From assembly GCA_014529385.2 (NCBI GenBank), contig CM043957.1, positions 87,458,381 to 87,522,380 on the forward strand: DNA of 64,000 nucleotides, written 5' to 3'. The notes under the pieces were generated by a model, which made no database searches, was not told the origin of the DNA, and saw nothing but the letters and a program-made list of their open reading frames with translations. Origin of the DNA: Adiantum capillus-veneris (lineage: Eukaryota; Streptophyta; Polypodiopsida; Polypodiales; Pteridaceae). The position numbers and the translations under genes were made by a program. Below, piece by piece: positions 58,499-63,888 of this stretch (position 1 is the stretch's first letter; each line of letters begins with the position of its first letter).

Positions 58499-59162
58499 AC
58501 ACACACACACACACACATCTCCTTCCACTTCTGCATTCCCACTTTCACATGGTGATAGAGTTGATCAATTTTGCGTTTCTCACATATACTTGTTCAAAGT
58601 TGACACATTGGTGCTCTTATTGGTTTTTGAATAAGGTGAGATGGGTTAAAACACCTTCAATAAATCATGCGCGGGTTTACTAGGACAGGCTTTTTAGATG
58701 GTGATATTTCAAACTTATGTGGGTCAAATTAAGCTCATTTCACCTTTCATTTATGTCCCTTCCGGCTTGTTTATGGCGTTTGACTGACAGGAATCTTGTA
58801 TCTTTTAGTAAATATGTGTAGACCACTTGCTGCTTATGTTCTGAAAATCTGCAACCTTTTTCCAACTATGTGATTTGATTGCAGGTTGGTTATACAAATG
58901 CTGGGAAAAGCACTCTTCTCAACAGGCTCAGTGGTGCAGATGTATTAGCTGAGGATCGCCTGTTTGCCACCCTTGATCCCACTACAAGAAGGATTGATGT
59001 AATTCTTATTAAAATTGGTTGCCACCCCAACAAGTCTAACAGGCTCTATGGTTGCTATTGAAGTAGGGATTTGATCATATTTTCTGTTTTCAGCTACCAA
59101 ATGGGAATGAGTGCCTTTTAACTGATACCGTGGGGTTTATACAGAAGCTTCCTACACAATTG
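23843..59162 (+). CDS. HFLX: HflX-type ribosome-associated GTPase, plastid-targeted (8 exons seen, 3' end missing)
   Basis: Eight exons (23843-24292, 24653-24792, 54629-54745, 54854-54968, 55204-55341, 55530-55625, 58885-58998, 59094-59162) join in frame to 413 codons, all with GT-AG introns. HflX binds the 50S ribosomal subunit and splits stalled ribosomes in bacteria; plant homologues are organellar. Residues 1 to about 60 are Ser/Ala/Arg-rich without acids, like a chloroplast transit peptide. An acidic linker follows, then the HflX N-terminal domain ([49 protein letters not shown]), the coiled linker with LERQAGG and EKQIEVDKR, the P-loop GYTNAGKST, and G3 DTVGF. The G4 (NKxD) and G5 motifs and C-terminus would follow exon 8 but are not in the window. 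Intron 2 is 29.8 kb. The call is firm; completeness is not. Confidence 0.9.
24653..24792 (+). CDS. HFLX: HflX exon 2
   Basis: 140 bases after a TGCACAG acceptor. It encodes [15 protein letters not shown] and ends [12 protein letters not shown], phase 2, at AA|GTGAGT. Intron 1 is 360 bases. Confidence 0.9.
25889..26164 (+). mobile_element. Probable short LTR with primer site
   Basis: The segment opens with TGTTAAAG, carries a (CT)n tract at about 26095-26119 and ends in CTTTGACA. It is followed immediately by TGGTATCAAAGC, a one-mismatch form of the initiator tRNA-Met primer site. The right end and primer site are well supported; the left end is inferred. No coding region follows, so this is a solo or truncated copy. 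Confidence 0.55.
26165..26176 (+). promoter_or_regulatory. Retrotransposon primer-binding site
   Basis: TGGTATCAAAGC, complementary to the 3' end of plant initiator tRNA-Met with one difference from TGGTATCAGAGC, directly after an LTR-type CA end. Confidence 0.6.
26228..26386. mobile_element. Foldback / MITE-like hairpin
   Basis: The ends are imperfect inverted repeats: TTGGCGTTTTAAAAAGCT at the left and AGCTTTTTGAAACGCCAG at the right. The unit is about 160 bases with no coding content. A second TAGTTGGCGTT follows the right end, which may be a duplicated flank. Confidence 0.4.
26574..27736 (+). mobile_element. LTR-A copy 1 (long LTR, plus orientation)
   Basis: Starts TGTCACGAGGACG and aligns block by block with 47310-48510 (same strand) and 51133-49530 (opposite strand). 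Shared blocks include GACCCTCTTTTTGAAGTTGC, TTTAATGGAAAGCTTGCC, a TTTAGGGTT box after GCAGG, and the LTR core motif at 27631-27675. The right boundary is uncertain, since the copies diverge after about 27720. No primer site or coding region follows. Confidence 0.65.
27737..27970 (+). repeat. Dispersed repeat, copy 1
   Basis: From AATACTTCTTGGCTGAAAAC to TATGTGTGAG. A second copy lies at 44371-44620 in the same orientation. It may be the far end of an LTR. Confidence 0.75.
28039..28101. repeat. (GA)n microsatellite
   Basis: About 63 bases of GA repeat. Confidence 0.96.
28525..28668 (+). mobile_element. Element 1, 5' LTR remnant
   Basis: The first roughly 144 bases of the LTR align with 38875-39018, including the TGATGTGGCA-type boxes. 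It stops at CTTTGCAAAA and is joined directly to protease coding sequence, so a deletion removed the rest of the LTR and gag. Confidence 0.82.
28669..31680 (+). pseudogene. Element 1 pol: protease end, RT, RNase H, integrase, chromodomain
   Basis: The order is: protease tail ([12 protein letters not shown], about 28690-28740); reverse transcriptase with [33 protein letters not shown] and the FFDDIIVFS catalytic box (about 28850-29780); RNase H with [12 protein letters not shown] and LVADALSRK (to about 30215); the integrase HHCC zinc segment ending [10 protein letters not shown]; integrase core with [24 protein letters not shown] and QSK where the third acidic residue (E) is expected; then [18 protein letters not shown] and a terminal chromodomain (FLVKFKN). 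Domain order pol-IN-chromodomain marks a chromovirus-type Ty3/gypsy. Stops at 29969, 30583, 30901 and 30970 are CAG-to-TAG changes compared with element 2 or the family pattern. A frameshift lies near 29120. Not functional. Confidence 0.9.
32261..32275 (+). promoter_or_regulatory. Element 1 polypurine tract and insertion target
   Basis: TTCAAGAGGGGGGTA: purine tract of element 1 (plus-strand primer site), whose last five bases GGGTA were duplicated when element 2 inserted (second copy 38870-38874). Confidence 0.82.
32276..32754 (-). mobile_element. Element 2, 3' LTR (479 bases, internally deleted)
   Basis: Minus-strand LTR from TGTCCCAAACTG (at 32754) to TCTGTTACA (at 32276). Compared with the 5' LTR it lacks about 200 bases of U3 and carries a (CT)n tract at about 32660-32688. 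The polypurine tract (plus-strand TACCCCCCACTG, 32755-32766) adjoins it. Confidence 0.82.
33240..35835 (-). pseudogene. Element 2 pol: RT, RNase H, integrase, chromodomain
   Basis: From right to left: RT fingers and palm with CIDYRALNK and FFDDIIVFS (35830-35440, broken by stops), RT thumb ([18 protein letters not shown], 35382 on), RNase H (ACGRS, then [15 protein letters not shown], to about 34790), and integrase with zinc segment [14 protein letters not shown]...CLVCQKVKF, core [27 protein letters not shown] and QSE (34777-33970). The C-terminal part has [27 protein letters not shown] and a chromodomain ending [20 protein letters not shown] (to about 33240). The catalytic D, D and E of integrase can all be seen. 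A TAG at 34007-34009 sits between FHP and TDGQSE, the same place as the TAG at 30901 in element 1. Confidence 0.9.
35836..36852 (-). pseudogene. Element 2 protease and start of RT (catalytic Asp replaced)
   Basis: An open stretch of 338 codons. The retropepsin segment reads [14 protein letters not shown] where families have (D)xGA/S..NFI; the catalytic Asp codon is GGT (Gly) at 36505-36507. Later motifs are normal: a hydrophobic strand with [13 protein letters not shown] and the flap-end [19 protein letters not shown]. The region then runs into the RT leader with [11 protein letters not shown] and [15 protein letters not shown] before a stop. The N-terminal 60 codons are in the wrong frame for the gag zinc knuckle, which lies in another frame at 36716-36757. 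Without the aspartate the protease would be dead. Confidence 0.85.
36716..36757 (-). other. Gag zinc knuckle (CCHC) of element 2
   Basis: In a minus-strand frame different from the overlapping protease frame, 14 codons read [14 protein letters not shown], a CX2CX4HX4C nucleocapsid knuckle. The frame mismatch shows a frameshift between nucleocapsid and protease. Confidence 0.85.
36760..38123 (-). pseudogene. Element 2 gag (frameshifted)
   Basis: A probable start MASSKDQL lies at 38123. The reading frame shifts soon after and continues as a basic, Ser/Lys-rich N-terminal region ([34 protein letters not shown]; runs of S and D) to about 37520. A second shift leads into the capsid domain (37501-36806) with [31 protein letters not shown] and [13 protein letters not shown], the Retrotrans_gag signature. 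The zinc knuckle follows in yet another frame. Gag would form the particle that packages element RNA. At least three frameshifts are present. Confidence 0.8.
38182..38193 (-). promoter_or_regulatory. Element 2 primer-binding site
   Basis: Exact reverse complement of TGGTATCAGAGC (initiator tRNA-Met), one base from the U5 end of the 5' LTR at 38195. Confidence 0.88.
38195..38869 (-). mobile_element. Element 2, 5' LTR (675 bases)
   Basis: Minus-strand LTR from TGTCACAAACTATGACG (38869) to GTCTGTTACA (38195). U3 carries three AAACCCTAA telo-box-like motifs (38783-38838), TGACGTGGCA-type boxes, a (CT)n tract at about 38564-38584 and the LTR core motif (38319-38360). Confidence 0.85.
38875..39413 (+). 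mobile_element. Element 1, 3' LTR (539 bases)
   Basis: Runs from TGTCACAAATTGG to AAGTTCGTTACA. The U3 part carries five TGAYGTGGCA boxes (about 38888-39040). A TATA-like TTATAATAAA lies near 39166, and the LTR core motif lies at 39262-39302. Its U5 half is homologous to, and inverted relative to, the neighbouring LTR of element 2. Confidence 0.85.
39588..40785 (-). pseudogene. Ty3/gypsy integrase-chromodomain remnant
   Basis: On the minus strand the left end reads as a chromodomain: EILLPEQI then [18 protein letters not shown], ending in a stop at about 39585. To the right, shifted pieces match integrase: [20 protein letters not shown] then [14 protein letters not shown], and a degraded core with HGQDLFG and HAQNDYQ. 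It is related to, but clearly diverged from, elements 1 and 2. Multiple stops are present. It is truncated at the right near 40785, where an AT-rich repeat begins. No LTR could be assigned. Confidence 0.75.
40843..41148. mobile_element. MITE-like foldback element with 23-base inverted ends
   Basis: Left end CAAAAATTCCCAAAATACCC(TTG) and right end (CAA)GGGTATTTTGGGAATTTTTG are exact inverted complements over 23 bases. The AT-rich interior of about 260 bases has no coding capacity. The sequence just left (40785-40842) is a further copy of the same phrase and matches 2441-2521 in reverse. Confidence 0.6.
41158..42425 (-). pseudogene. LINE, 3' half with poly(A) end
   Basis: Minus-strand pieces give the C-terminal part of an L1-like ORF2: a zf-RVT-type stretch ([20 protein letters not shown], then CATCDHPL and [12 protein letters not shown]), then [20 protein letters not shown], typical of the region just before the ORF2 stop. 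The 3' end follows with a run of nine A on the minus strand (plus-strand T-run 41158-41166). It is 5' truncated at about 42425, as is usual for LINEs. A segment at 42386-42415 matches 56088-56120, so this copy appears to be of the same family as the LINE in HflX intron 6. Confidence 0.7.
43182..43201. repeat. G-run inside gag (20 G)
   Basis: Homopolymer of G on the plus strand, read as proline codons by the minus-strand gag. It is a likely site of frameshift or sequencing error. Confidence 0.9.
43980..43991 (-). promoter_or_regulatory. Element 4 primer-binding site
   Basis: Reverse complement of TGATATCAGAGC, one base from the standard initiator tRNA-Met primer site. TGTCAC begins one base further at 43993. 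Confidence 0.7.
43993..44360 (-). mobile_element. Element 4, 5' LTR (right end approximate)
   Basis: Begins after the primer site with TGTCACAAAAACAG (U5 end read in reverse). The right end is placed near 44360 because ACCCACA there would be the TGTGGGT start, and the dispersed repeat 44371-44620 begins next to it. Boundary not confirmed by a target-site duplication. Confidence 0.45.
44371..44620 (+). repeat. Dispersed repeat, copy 2
   Basis: Second copy of 27737-27970, in the same orientation, with small insertions. Confidence 0.75.
44636..44975 (+). pseudogene. Retrotransposon protease remnant (element 5)
   Basis: Plus strand. A retropepsin core begins [19 protein letters not shown], with Asp-Leu-Gly at the active site. 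After a TGA and frame change it resumes with [17 protein letters not shown] and then CDVLLGMP, a degenerate match to the [10 protein letters not shown] strand of elements 1 and 2. It is followed by about 900 bases of 3' non-coding tail (with tandem repeats) and then a polypurine tract and LTR-C copy 1. RT to integrase is missing, so a large internal deletion is inferred. Confidence 0.65.
45179..45380 (+). repeat. Tandem repeat, about 50-55 base unit, four copies
   Basis: Units are built on ACGACGCAGGC..ATG(C/T)TTGGGGAGCGTTTTGTTGTATG, starting near 45179, 45234, 45285 and 45327. It lies in the 3' tail of element 5. Confidence 0.8.
45691..45790 (+). repeat. Tandem repeat, about 33-base unit, three copies
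   Basis: Three copies of GAGAAG(C/A)CAACTCCTTAACAAAAGA-type units, purine-rich, in the 3' tail of element 5. Confidence 0.85.
45886..46589 (+). mobile_element. LTR-C copy 1 (704 bases), 3' LTR of element 5
   Basis: Starts TGTTACAAACTGCTGAC directly after the polypurine tract TTCAAGAAGGGGAGA and ends GTCTTGTGACA. It aligns along its length with 52152-52874. It contains TGACGTGG boxes, a TTTAAATATG TATA-like box, the LTR core motif (46395-46433) and a (CT)n tract (about 46472-46511). Confidence 0.82.
46590..46918 (+). mobile_element. LTR-D (right part), followed by primer site
   Basis: Ends TTCAAGCTTGTTACA. After one base comes TGGTATCAAAG (46920-46930), a primer-site variant. It carries a diverged LTR core motif (46741-46783) and a short (CT)n tract (46826-46843). 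The left end is hidden by LTR-C copy 1, so only the right part is defined. Confidence 0.65.
46920..46930 (+). promoter_or_regulatory. Primer-binding site of LTR-D element
   Basis: TGGTATCAAAG, initiator tRNA-Met type, one base after the LTR-D end. Confidence 0.65.
46950..47280 (+). pseudogene. Gag N-terminal remnant of the LTR-D element
   Basis: An ATG 20 bases after the primer site opens [14 protein letters not shown], 62 codons to a TGA at 47136-47138. Another frame continues with [20 protein letters not shown] and [11 protein letters not shown]. This resembles the early gag of element 2 (region [18 protein letters not shown]...EVHA). It is then cut by a T-rich stretch and LTR-A copy 2. 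Confidence 0.55.
47310..48510 (+). mobile_element. LTR-A copy 2 (plus orientation, left end truncated or unclear)
   Basis: Block-wise match to 26574-27736 and, inverted, to 51133-49530. It includes TTTAATGGAAAGCTTGCCTTC, GAGAGTTTTCTCGC, GCAGGTTTAGGGTTTC and the LTR core motif at 48395-48433. Confidence 0.65.
48780..48900 (-). pseudogene. Gypsy chromodomain remnant
   Basis: The minus strand reads [15 protein letters not shown], then a TGA where Trp is expected, then MEEHELS: the same chromodomain C-terminus as in elements 1 and 2 ([15 protein letters not shown]). Too short for more. Confidence 0.6.
49335..49460. repeat. Direct duplication, about 63-base unit, two copies
   Basis: Both units contain AAAGTGATTGA, GGCAA(C/T)GGAACCTTGA, GAAACCGGCCCG and GTAGGCTTTGG in order. 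Located at the outer edge of LTR-A copy 3. Confidence 0.8.
49530..51133 (-). mobile_element. LTR-A copy 3 (minus orientation, longest copy)
   Basis: The 5' end is TGTCACGAGGACG, read from 51133. It aligns inverted with copies 1 and 2 and contains the core motif at 49601-49640 (minus). The 3' (left) boundary is not fixed. Copy 3 is about 400 bases longer than copy 1 as drawn. Confidence 0.62.
51427..51600 (+). repeat. Tandem repeat, about 38-40 base unit, four or more copies
   Basis: Imperfect units on the pattern AGATCAGCCAGCGTTTTCAGA followed by TTCAGCCCATCGTA. It ends next to the 5' end of an LTR-C element at 51627. Confidence 0.8.
51627..52874 (+). mobile_element. Internally deleted LTR-C element (partial 5' LTR, tail, 3' LTR)
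   Basis: 51627-52037 is the first 410 bases of an LTR-C. 52038-52151 is the internal 3' tail, ending in the polypurine tract TTCAAGAAGGGGGGA and matching 45803-45885. 52152-52874 is a full LTR-C (723 bases, TGTCAC...TTGTGACA). The coding region is gone. The core motif is at 52689-52731 and a (CT)n tract at 52775-52789. The outer flanks GTTCT and ACTCT do not match well, so a target-site duplication is not shown. Confidence 0.75.
53324..53383. repeat. Compound (CTT)n(CT)n microsatellite
   Basis: CTT repeats to about 53339, then CT repeats. Confidence 0.95.
53384..53527. repeat. Dispersed repeat (inverted partner at 60622-60740) with (GT)n tract
   Basis: GGTCTCATAGGTCA and GACGTTAAT(T)TAACATTTCAT recur as reverse complement at 60622-60680. 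A (GT)n tract lies at about 53498-53526. In both places the unit is next to a CT/GA microsatellite and a CA/GT tract. Confidence 0.65.
54629..54745 (+). CDS. HFLX: HflX exon 3
   Basis: 117 bases. Encodes [18 protein letters not shown] and ends DDELSPG. Acceptor CTGTGTAG, donor GG|GTATGT. Confidence 0.92.
54854..54968 (+). CDS. HFLX: HflX exon 4
   Basis: 115 bases. [20 protein letters not shown], then [18 protein letters not shown], the strongly conserved HflX N-terminal-domain core. Donor CAG|GTCCTT is weaker than the others. Confidence 0.92.
55204..55341 (+). CDS. HFLX: HflX exon 5
   Basis: 138 bases, phase 0. [23 protein letters not shown], then the plant-type [13 protein letters not shown] loop, which is GPGETQLETDRR in E. 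coli. Confidence 0.92.
55530..55625 (+). CDS. HFLX: HflX exon 6
   Basis: 96 bases. [20 protein letters not shown], then VPIPVVSL leading into the G domain. An acceptor at GACAG keeps frame; the nearer GCAAG would not. Confidence 0.9.
55980..58090 (-). pseudogene. LINE ORF2, endonuclease and reverse transcriptase part (in HflX intron 6)
   Basis: Minus strand, right to left. The endonuclease start is [13 protein letters not shown] (catalytic Glu), [20 protein letters not shown] and GRWMVVQC (58082-57771). A middle segment with [14 protein letters not shown] follows (SDH-type endonuclease motif, written TDH here). The pre-RT segment is [11 protein letters not shown] and VSHYRRVFV (57073 on). 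Then come RT motifs [20 protein letters not shown] (usual RPItLLnv.YKi.aKvla) and QVDIEKA (first palm Asp), after which the frame decays. The 3' end is missing. It appears to be of the same family as the 3' half at 41158-42425, sharing GAACTGCGATGAGGACCTC. Confidence 0.72.
58446..58518. repeat. Compound (GC)n(CA)n tract
   Basis: About 16 bases of alternating GC pass into CA repeats. Alternating purine-pyrimidine tracts of this kind can adopt Z-DNA (established property); no role is shown here. Confidence 0.92.
58885..58998 (+). CDS. HFLX: HflX exon 7 (P-loop)
   Basis: 114 bases. [20 protein letters not shown], then [17 protein letters not shown]. Contains the G1 P-loop and the switch region with the FATLDPT motif unique to the HflX/Obg type. 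Donor GAT|GTAATT. Confidence 0.94.
59094..59162 (+). CDS. HFLX: HflX exon 8 (G3 motif)
   Basis: 69 bases, phase 0. [20 protein letters not shown] then TQL. DTVG is the G3 motif. The next residues in plant homologues would start a new exon. None was found to 64000, so intron 8 exceeds 4.8 kb or the gene is broken here. Confidence 0.92.
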
Positions 59163-59387
59163 GTACTTCTTCTCTTTCCTCACTGTTGAAATTGTTGTGA
59201 AAGATATCTACGCGAACAGAAATCTAGCAGGCAGAGGTGAGCTACGGGATAGGGCAGGCAGTGAGGGTGCTGTTGTGACTCGTGAGGGTCTACATGGGCA
59301 GTGTTGTATTGATACGTGAGCAGGTGTTGCAACACAAGCAGGTAAAAAAAAGGTTTCGATAGCAGGTAAACAAAAAGCAGCGCGAGG

Positions 59388-59470
59388 GCAGCCCTTTGCA
59401 GCGTGAAGGCAGCGTGAGGGCAGCTCTTTCTCTCTCTGAGGGCAGCACGAGGGCAGCTCTCTCTCTGGGA
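59388..59470. repeat. Short tandem GC-rich repeat
   Basis: Four to five imperfect copies of GCGCGAGGGCAGC or AGCACGAGGGCAGC, some followed by TCTTTCTCT, just upstream of the LINE ORF1-like frame. Confidence 0.7.
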
Positions 59471-60427
59471 GGCAGGTGCACGCGGCAACAAGGCTGCAAG
59501 TGCCTCACACGCTGACTTCGGGGATGACGATAGTTATGAAACTCCACCTAAATCAAAAGCAACATTTAGGCGGAGGATTCGAGAGAGCACACTTTCGCCA
59601 GGTTCTGTGAGAGAAGAGAAACTTTCTAAAGTGAAAGATGACTTAATGTATGAGAAGGTACAGGTGATGATTAAGGCGGAGCTGAGCCTTTTGAGGGGTG
59701 ACATTGAAAAAGAGATGTATGCAAATGGGGAGACCTACAAAAAAGCTATGAATGTAATGGAATGTGTGATGCAAAAAAGATTAGAAGATGCACTTGCTGC
59801 TTTTGAAACCCGGAAATAAAAATGAAAGAATGCATGAATGAAAAGGAGGCATTGATCGAAGCACTTAAGGGAGAACTTGCAGCTTGTACCCCTAGAAAGG
59901 AGGGAAAATTAACCCTCAATGATAAAGGAGCTCGAAAGCATTAAGGAGAAGAAAAAACTCTACGTGAAGAGGAAGAGCAGAAGGCACGAACAACCTCTTC
60001 ATGGGCGGAGCAGCATCTATTGAAAACACAAGAAAAGGTTGATAAAGCTGGAAAGTGGATCGAGGACGCAAAGAAAGGAAAAGATAAGATGCATGAAGCC
60101 ACATCGACATCCACTATTATCAAAATGACAATTGAGGAGGAGCAAAAGAGGAAGACTAGAGCCCTTCATGTGCGTGTTACAAGTCTCAAAAACACTGGAA
60201 AAGTAGAAGAAGTGACAACTCTTGAAACGCATGGGCATTTTTGAACCCACACACACAGGTGCTTGGAGAGTGGGAAAGAAGGGAAGTGATGAGAAAGGAA
60301 GTTCCAAGGAAAGAGCACTGATTATACGTTTCCCTACGGTGGAAGCTAGCAAGGAATTCCTAGAAGAAGCAACCCCAAAATCAGCTTCTCTCTCAAAATT
60401 GGACGTCCCTAGCAGAGATACCTTGTA
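59466..60427 (+). pseudogene. LINE ORF1-like remnant
   Basis: Plus strand, at least four frame segments. First is ADFGDDDSYETPPKSKATFR and a lysine/glutamate-rich coiled-coil (59512-59816), then a second coiled-coil (KECMNEKEALIEALKGELA), then KTQEKVDKAGKWIEDAKKGK. An RRM-like part follows: KTRALHVRVTSLKNTGK, TGAWRVGKKG and RALIIRFPTVEASKEFLEEA. The order, coiled coil then RRM with an RALIxRF strand, fits ORF1 of plant L1-like LINEs. It stops at a TAG (60426-60428) next to the insertion site of the element at 60433. A non-LINE origin of the coiled coil is possible. Confidence 0.6.
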
Positions 60428-60432
60428 GATTC

Positions 60433-60490
60433 TATCAGAGTGTGCAGTGGAAGGGGAGAGAATGGAGACAATGGAACACCATGAGACACA

Positions 60491-60536
<46 letters not shown>

Positions 60537-60539
60537 CAC

Positions 60540-60621
<82 letters not shown>

Positions 60622-60816
60622 TGAAATGTTATATTAACGTCTTCAAAGGCCAAAGTGACCTATGAGACCAGAAAGTTACAATGTGGTGGATCTGATACAA
60701 AGTCAGAGTAACAAGATGACAAAATGACAGAATGACAAAAAGACAAAATAAAATACTATGGAATCCTAGACTGTTGGGTGTGGACTAAGCAGCTAAAACA
60801 GCTAGCTGGGATAGCT

Positions 60817-60893
<77 letters not shown>

Positions 60894-61229
60894 TGGCAAG
60901 CCAATATACCTAGATGGCGAATCATGTACAATGATGAGACTAATGAAAAGAGGGCGCCCTTGGTCCTATATATAGGAGAATAGGGGTAGGTCGGGCAAAT
61001 GCCTAATAAATTACCCTACCTAATAAGTGACCCTTCAATATAAACGGGGGAATGTGAAGTGACCAAAACAGGTCTAAGTGGGCAATGTGTTGAAGCAACC
61101 CTAAATGTGCTTGAGATCCCTGTGTAGCAGGTGTACGGGTGGCCAACCCACAACAAGGGCTAGTGCACGTGAAAGTGAGGAGCCAGTAGACAGGGTGCAA
61201 AGCATCTGGTGATGACAAAAATCTAACAC
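60433..61229 (-). mobile_element. LARD-like element, 3' LTR (with extra internal block)
   Basis: 60894-61229 matches 63555-63888 closely and 60433-60470 matches 63507-63545. Between them lies extra sequence: a (CA)n tract (about 60485-60535), a (GA)n tract (60540-60622), a piece shared with 53384-53500, and a second (GA)n tract (about 60818-60891). Confidence 0.8.
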
Positions 61230-63494
61230 CCCTCCTCAACAATAGATGCGGAGAAGCTGTCGAGGAAGAAATGCAACACGCCTGGTAAATTTGGAGAAGA
61301 TGTGAATCCCGGAGAAGAGGATGATGACGCCAGCCAAACAACACGACAATCCGTATAGCAGCAATGTGACGATGACCAAAGGTAAGGCAAATCTGATCAA
61401 GTCACACAAGGAAGCTGATGCAGTGGCAAGCTACGGAAGAAGGCGCTGAAGAGTATATATATAAGGAAGTGACCTAAGATGAGTGTCCAATAGCCCATCG
61501 GTGATGATCACCACTAAGATGGAGGAAACCCAGTGTAGCAGCGTGCATGGAAAATGTGGGGACTTGCACTGAAGAGGAACACTTTGACCACAAGGAGAGG
61601 AAGCTGCCAAGGTGGGAAAACCGGTAGCAGGTCCAGGTCCAAGTCATAGAAGCTCGAGCAGAAGAGGGGAGGAAGAGCGGGATGGAAGAAGAGGCTCAGT
61701 AGGAAGGCATTGTCCTCCATAATAGACAAGATGAGGGAGAAGCAATCCAAGGAGTGGCTATCCCTGAGTAGAGGCTACAATATCTGCAATCATTCGGTAG
61801 AAAAGAGTCGTCTTGAGGGTATATAAGCTGCAATATGATCTGTCGTTCCAAGGTACACACACAATATCAGACAAAAGAGAGCCAGAAGAGATCCTGGCAA
61901 AGTCAACCTGTTGAGCACATCCACCACTGGGGTCTGGACAAAATATCCAAGAGAGAGTCTGCAAGTGCAAGGAAGAAATCCCCCCCTGGGAAGGTAATGG
62001 AATGTGGTGAGGTAAAGAACGTCTGAGAGGATGCATCGGGTAGAATGATCGTGTGTAGAAGTCATAACCTCGGAGTAGACAAGCAAAGCAAGAATCATCC
62101 AAGAGGTCTTCACTGTGTAAGTAGTGCATAGGTATATCCAATCTGCAAGTGGAGGAGCCACATGACCAAGCATAAACAAGGAAGGGGCTCTACCAAGTAG
62201 AGGCAAGGCAAAAAACCCACCATGGGAGCAGTGTGCCGGAAGAGACCCTGCAGGCATCCAAAATTCAAATGCCAGAGGAGACTCATATCTAGGAGTACAT
62301 GTCCAAAAGAAGTGTCTGACGTGGCAAGAGGCATGGGTCTATCATACAGAGAACCAATGAAGGAGGTGGATAGGGCAATCCCAAATAGAAGACAACAGTT
62401 GAGGGAGAGGGAGGGAGGGTTACTGAGGGAGAAGTAGCAGTGGAAATCACAACCACATCCACATAAGTACCGTACCAATCCAATCCCCTGCATCTTCCTG
62501 AGGGCAAGAGAACCTCGAGGAGGGAAGATTTGCAATGTCGAGGAGATCCGTCCGTTGTGCCAGAACCTATATCTGAGTCCACGTCTCAGTGTCGGAGAAG
62601 GAGCAAAGCTGAAATGCGATCTGAAAACACGCCGTGTAAGCGCGACACCGGTGTGCGGGTAGGGGTAAAGACCTGTGAATCAGAAAGGGTAACTGAAGGG
62701 AACCTGACGAGGCAAAGGGGAAGGTGCTGTCCATGCCGGAAAATTGCAGCAAAGGGGGTGGAATGCTGCTGTAAACAGAGCATCGAGAGTGTCGGGGGAC
62801 ACCAAGTGCTGAAGGTTGGGGCACGAGGACGGGTGGGGCACAAACTCCCGGCTGAAAATCAGGGAAAGCAGGCCCAAATCTGAGTGTAATGTAGCCAACA
62901 GACGGTGCCGGGCAGCAATGAAGAAACCTTAGGTAGCCGAGGACGATGGACACCGGCTGGAGATGAAGCAAGAGTTGCTGAGCAAGGAACAAATCTGAAA
63001 ACAAAAGGTCAAAAGACTGTAGTGGACAGCAATGGATAACTTGTGGTGCCAAGGATGGTGAAGCTCCGACAAAGAATGAGAACCAATCGCTGATGGTACT
63101 AAGCTGTAAAATGCAAGGTGTGTTGTGACCTCCTGCTGAAAAACGCAAAGCTGCCAGAAGAAAAAAAAAAAAACGCAGGATCAGCTTGGTCAAAAAACGC
63201 TAGCAAAGGATAAGTCTGAGGGATGGGCGCTGTGGAGAAGAACCCTCTGCTTGCAAGAAACACTGACCAACAAAAAATGCTGAGGCATAAGCAAAACGCC
63301 AGCAGATGGGTGTAGGAGAGGAGATGCTGGGGGGAGGAGAAATGCAAAAGCTGAAAACGGCGGCAAGCTGCCCAAAACACTAGGGTAAAAAAAAACGCAG
63401 CCAGCAGCCGAGGGTTTTTTCGCGATGGAACTCCCTACAATGGTCTCCTTGTTGATGGCAATGGCAGATCTACATCCTGGTGCTCCGATACCAT

Positions 63495-63506
63495 GCTCTG
63501 ATACCA
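63495..63506 (-). promoter_or_regulatory. Primer-binding site of the LARD-like element
   Basis: Reverse complement of TGGTATCAGAGC, directly adjoining the LTR end. A near-duplicate (TGCTCCGATACCA) lies just left at 63481-63493. Confidence 0.85.
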
Positions 63507-63888
63507 TGTCAAAGTGTGCAGCGGAAGGGGAGAGGATGAGATAGCGAAAGGCTGGCAAGCCAATATACTCGAGATGGCGAATCATGTACAATGATGAGAC
63601 TAATGAAAAGAGGACGCCCTACTCCTATATATTGGAGAATAGGGGTAGGTTGGGCAAATGCCTAATAAATCGCCCTACCTAATAAATGACCCTCCAGTGT
63701 AAATGGGGGAATGTGAAGTGACCAAAACAGGTCTAAGTGGGCAATGTGCTGAAACAACCCGAAATGCGCCTGAGATTTCTATGCAGCAGGTGTACGGGTG
63801 GCCCAACCCACAACCAAGGCCAATGCACGTGAAAGTGAGGAGCCTATAGACAGGGTGCGAAGTATCTGGTGATGACAAAAATCTAACA
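63507..63888 (-). mobile_element. LARD-like element, 5' LTR (382 bases)
   Basis: Minus strand TGTTAG at 63888 to CTTTGACA at 63507, followed at once by the primer site. A TATA-like TATATATAGG/CCTATATATT stretch lies near 63624-63634. Confidence 0.85.

Larger units (their letters stand above)
60433..63888 (-). mobile_element. Non-autonomous LTR retrotransposon (LARD-like), minus strand
   Basis: Terminal repeats are 60433-61229 (3' LTR) and 63507-63888 (5' LTR). On the minus strand they start TGTTAGATTTTTGTCATCAC. GATTC flanks both ends (60428-60432, 63889-63893), a 5-base target-site duplication. The primer site TGGTATCAGAGC (minus; plus 63495-63506) abuts the 5' LTR, and a purine tract (minus TTGAGGAGGGG, 61230-61240) abuts the 3' LTR. 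The 2.27-kb interior has no recognisable gag or pol and its open frames show no domain, so it would depend on proteins from another element. The 3' LTR is about 415 bases longer, with a microsatellite-rich block at 60475-60892 absent from the 5' LTR. Confidence 0.85.

Noticed and set aside
61514-63591. Long minus-strand open frames inside the LARD-like element
   Set aside because: Several overlapping frames of 80-210 codons are open, but none has gag, protease, RT or integrase motifs; they look like by-products of base composition.
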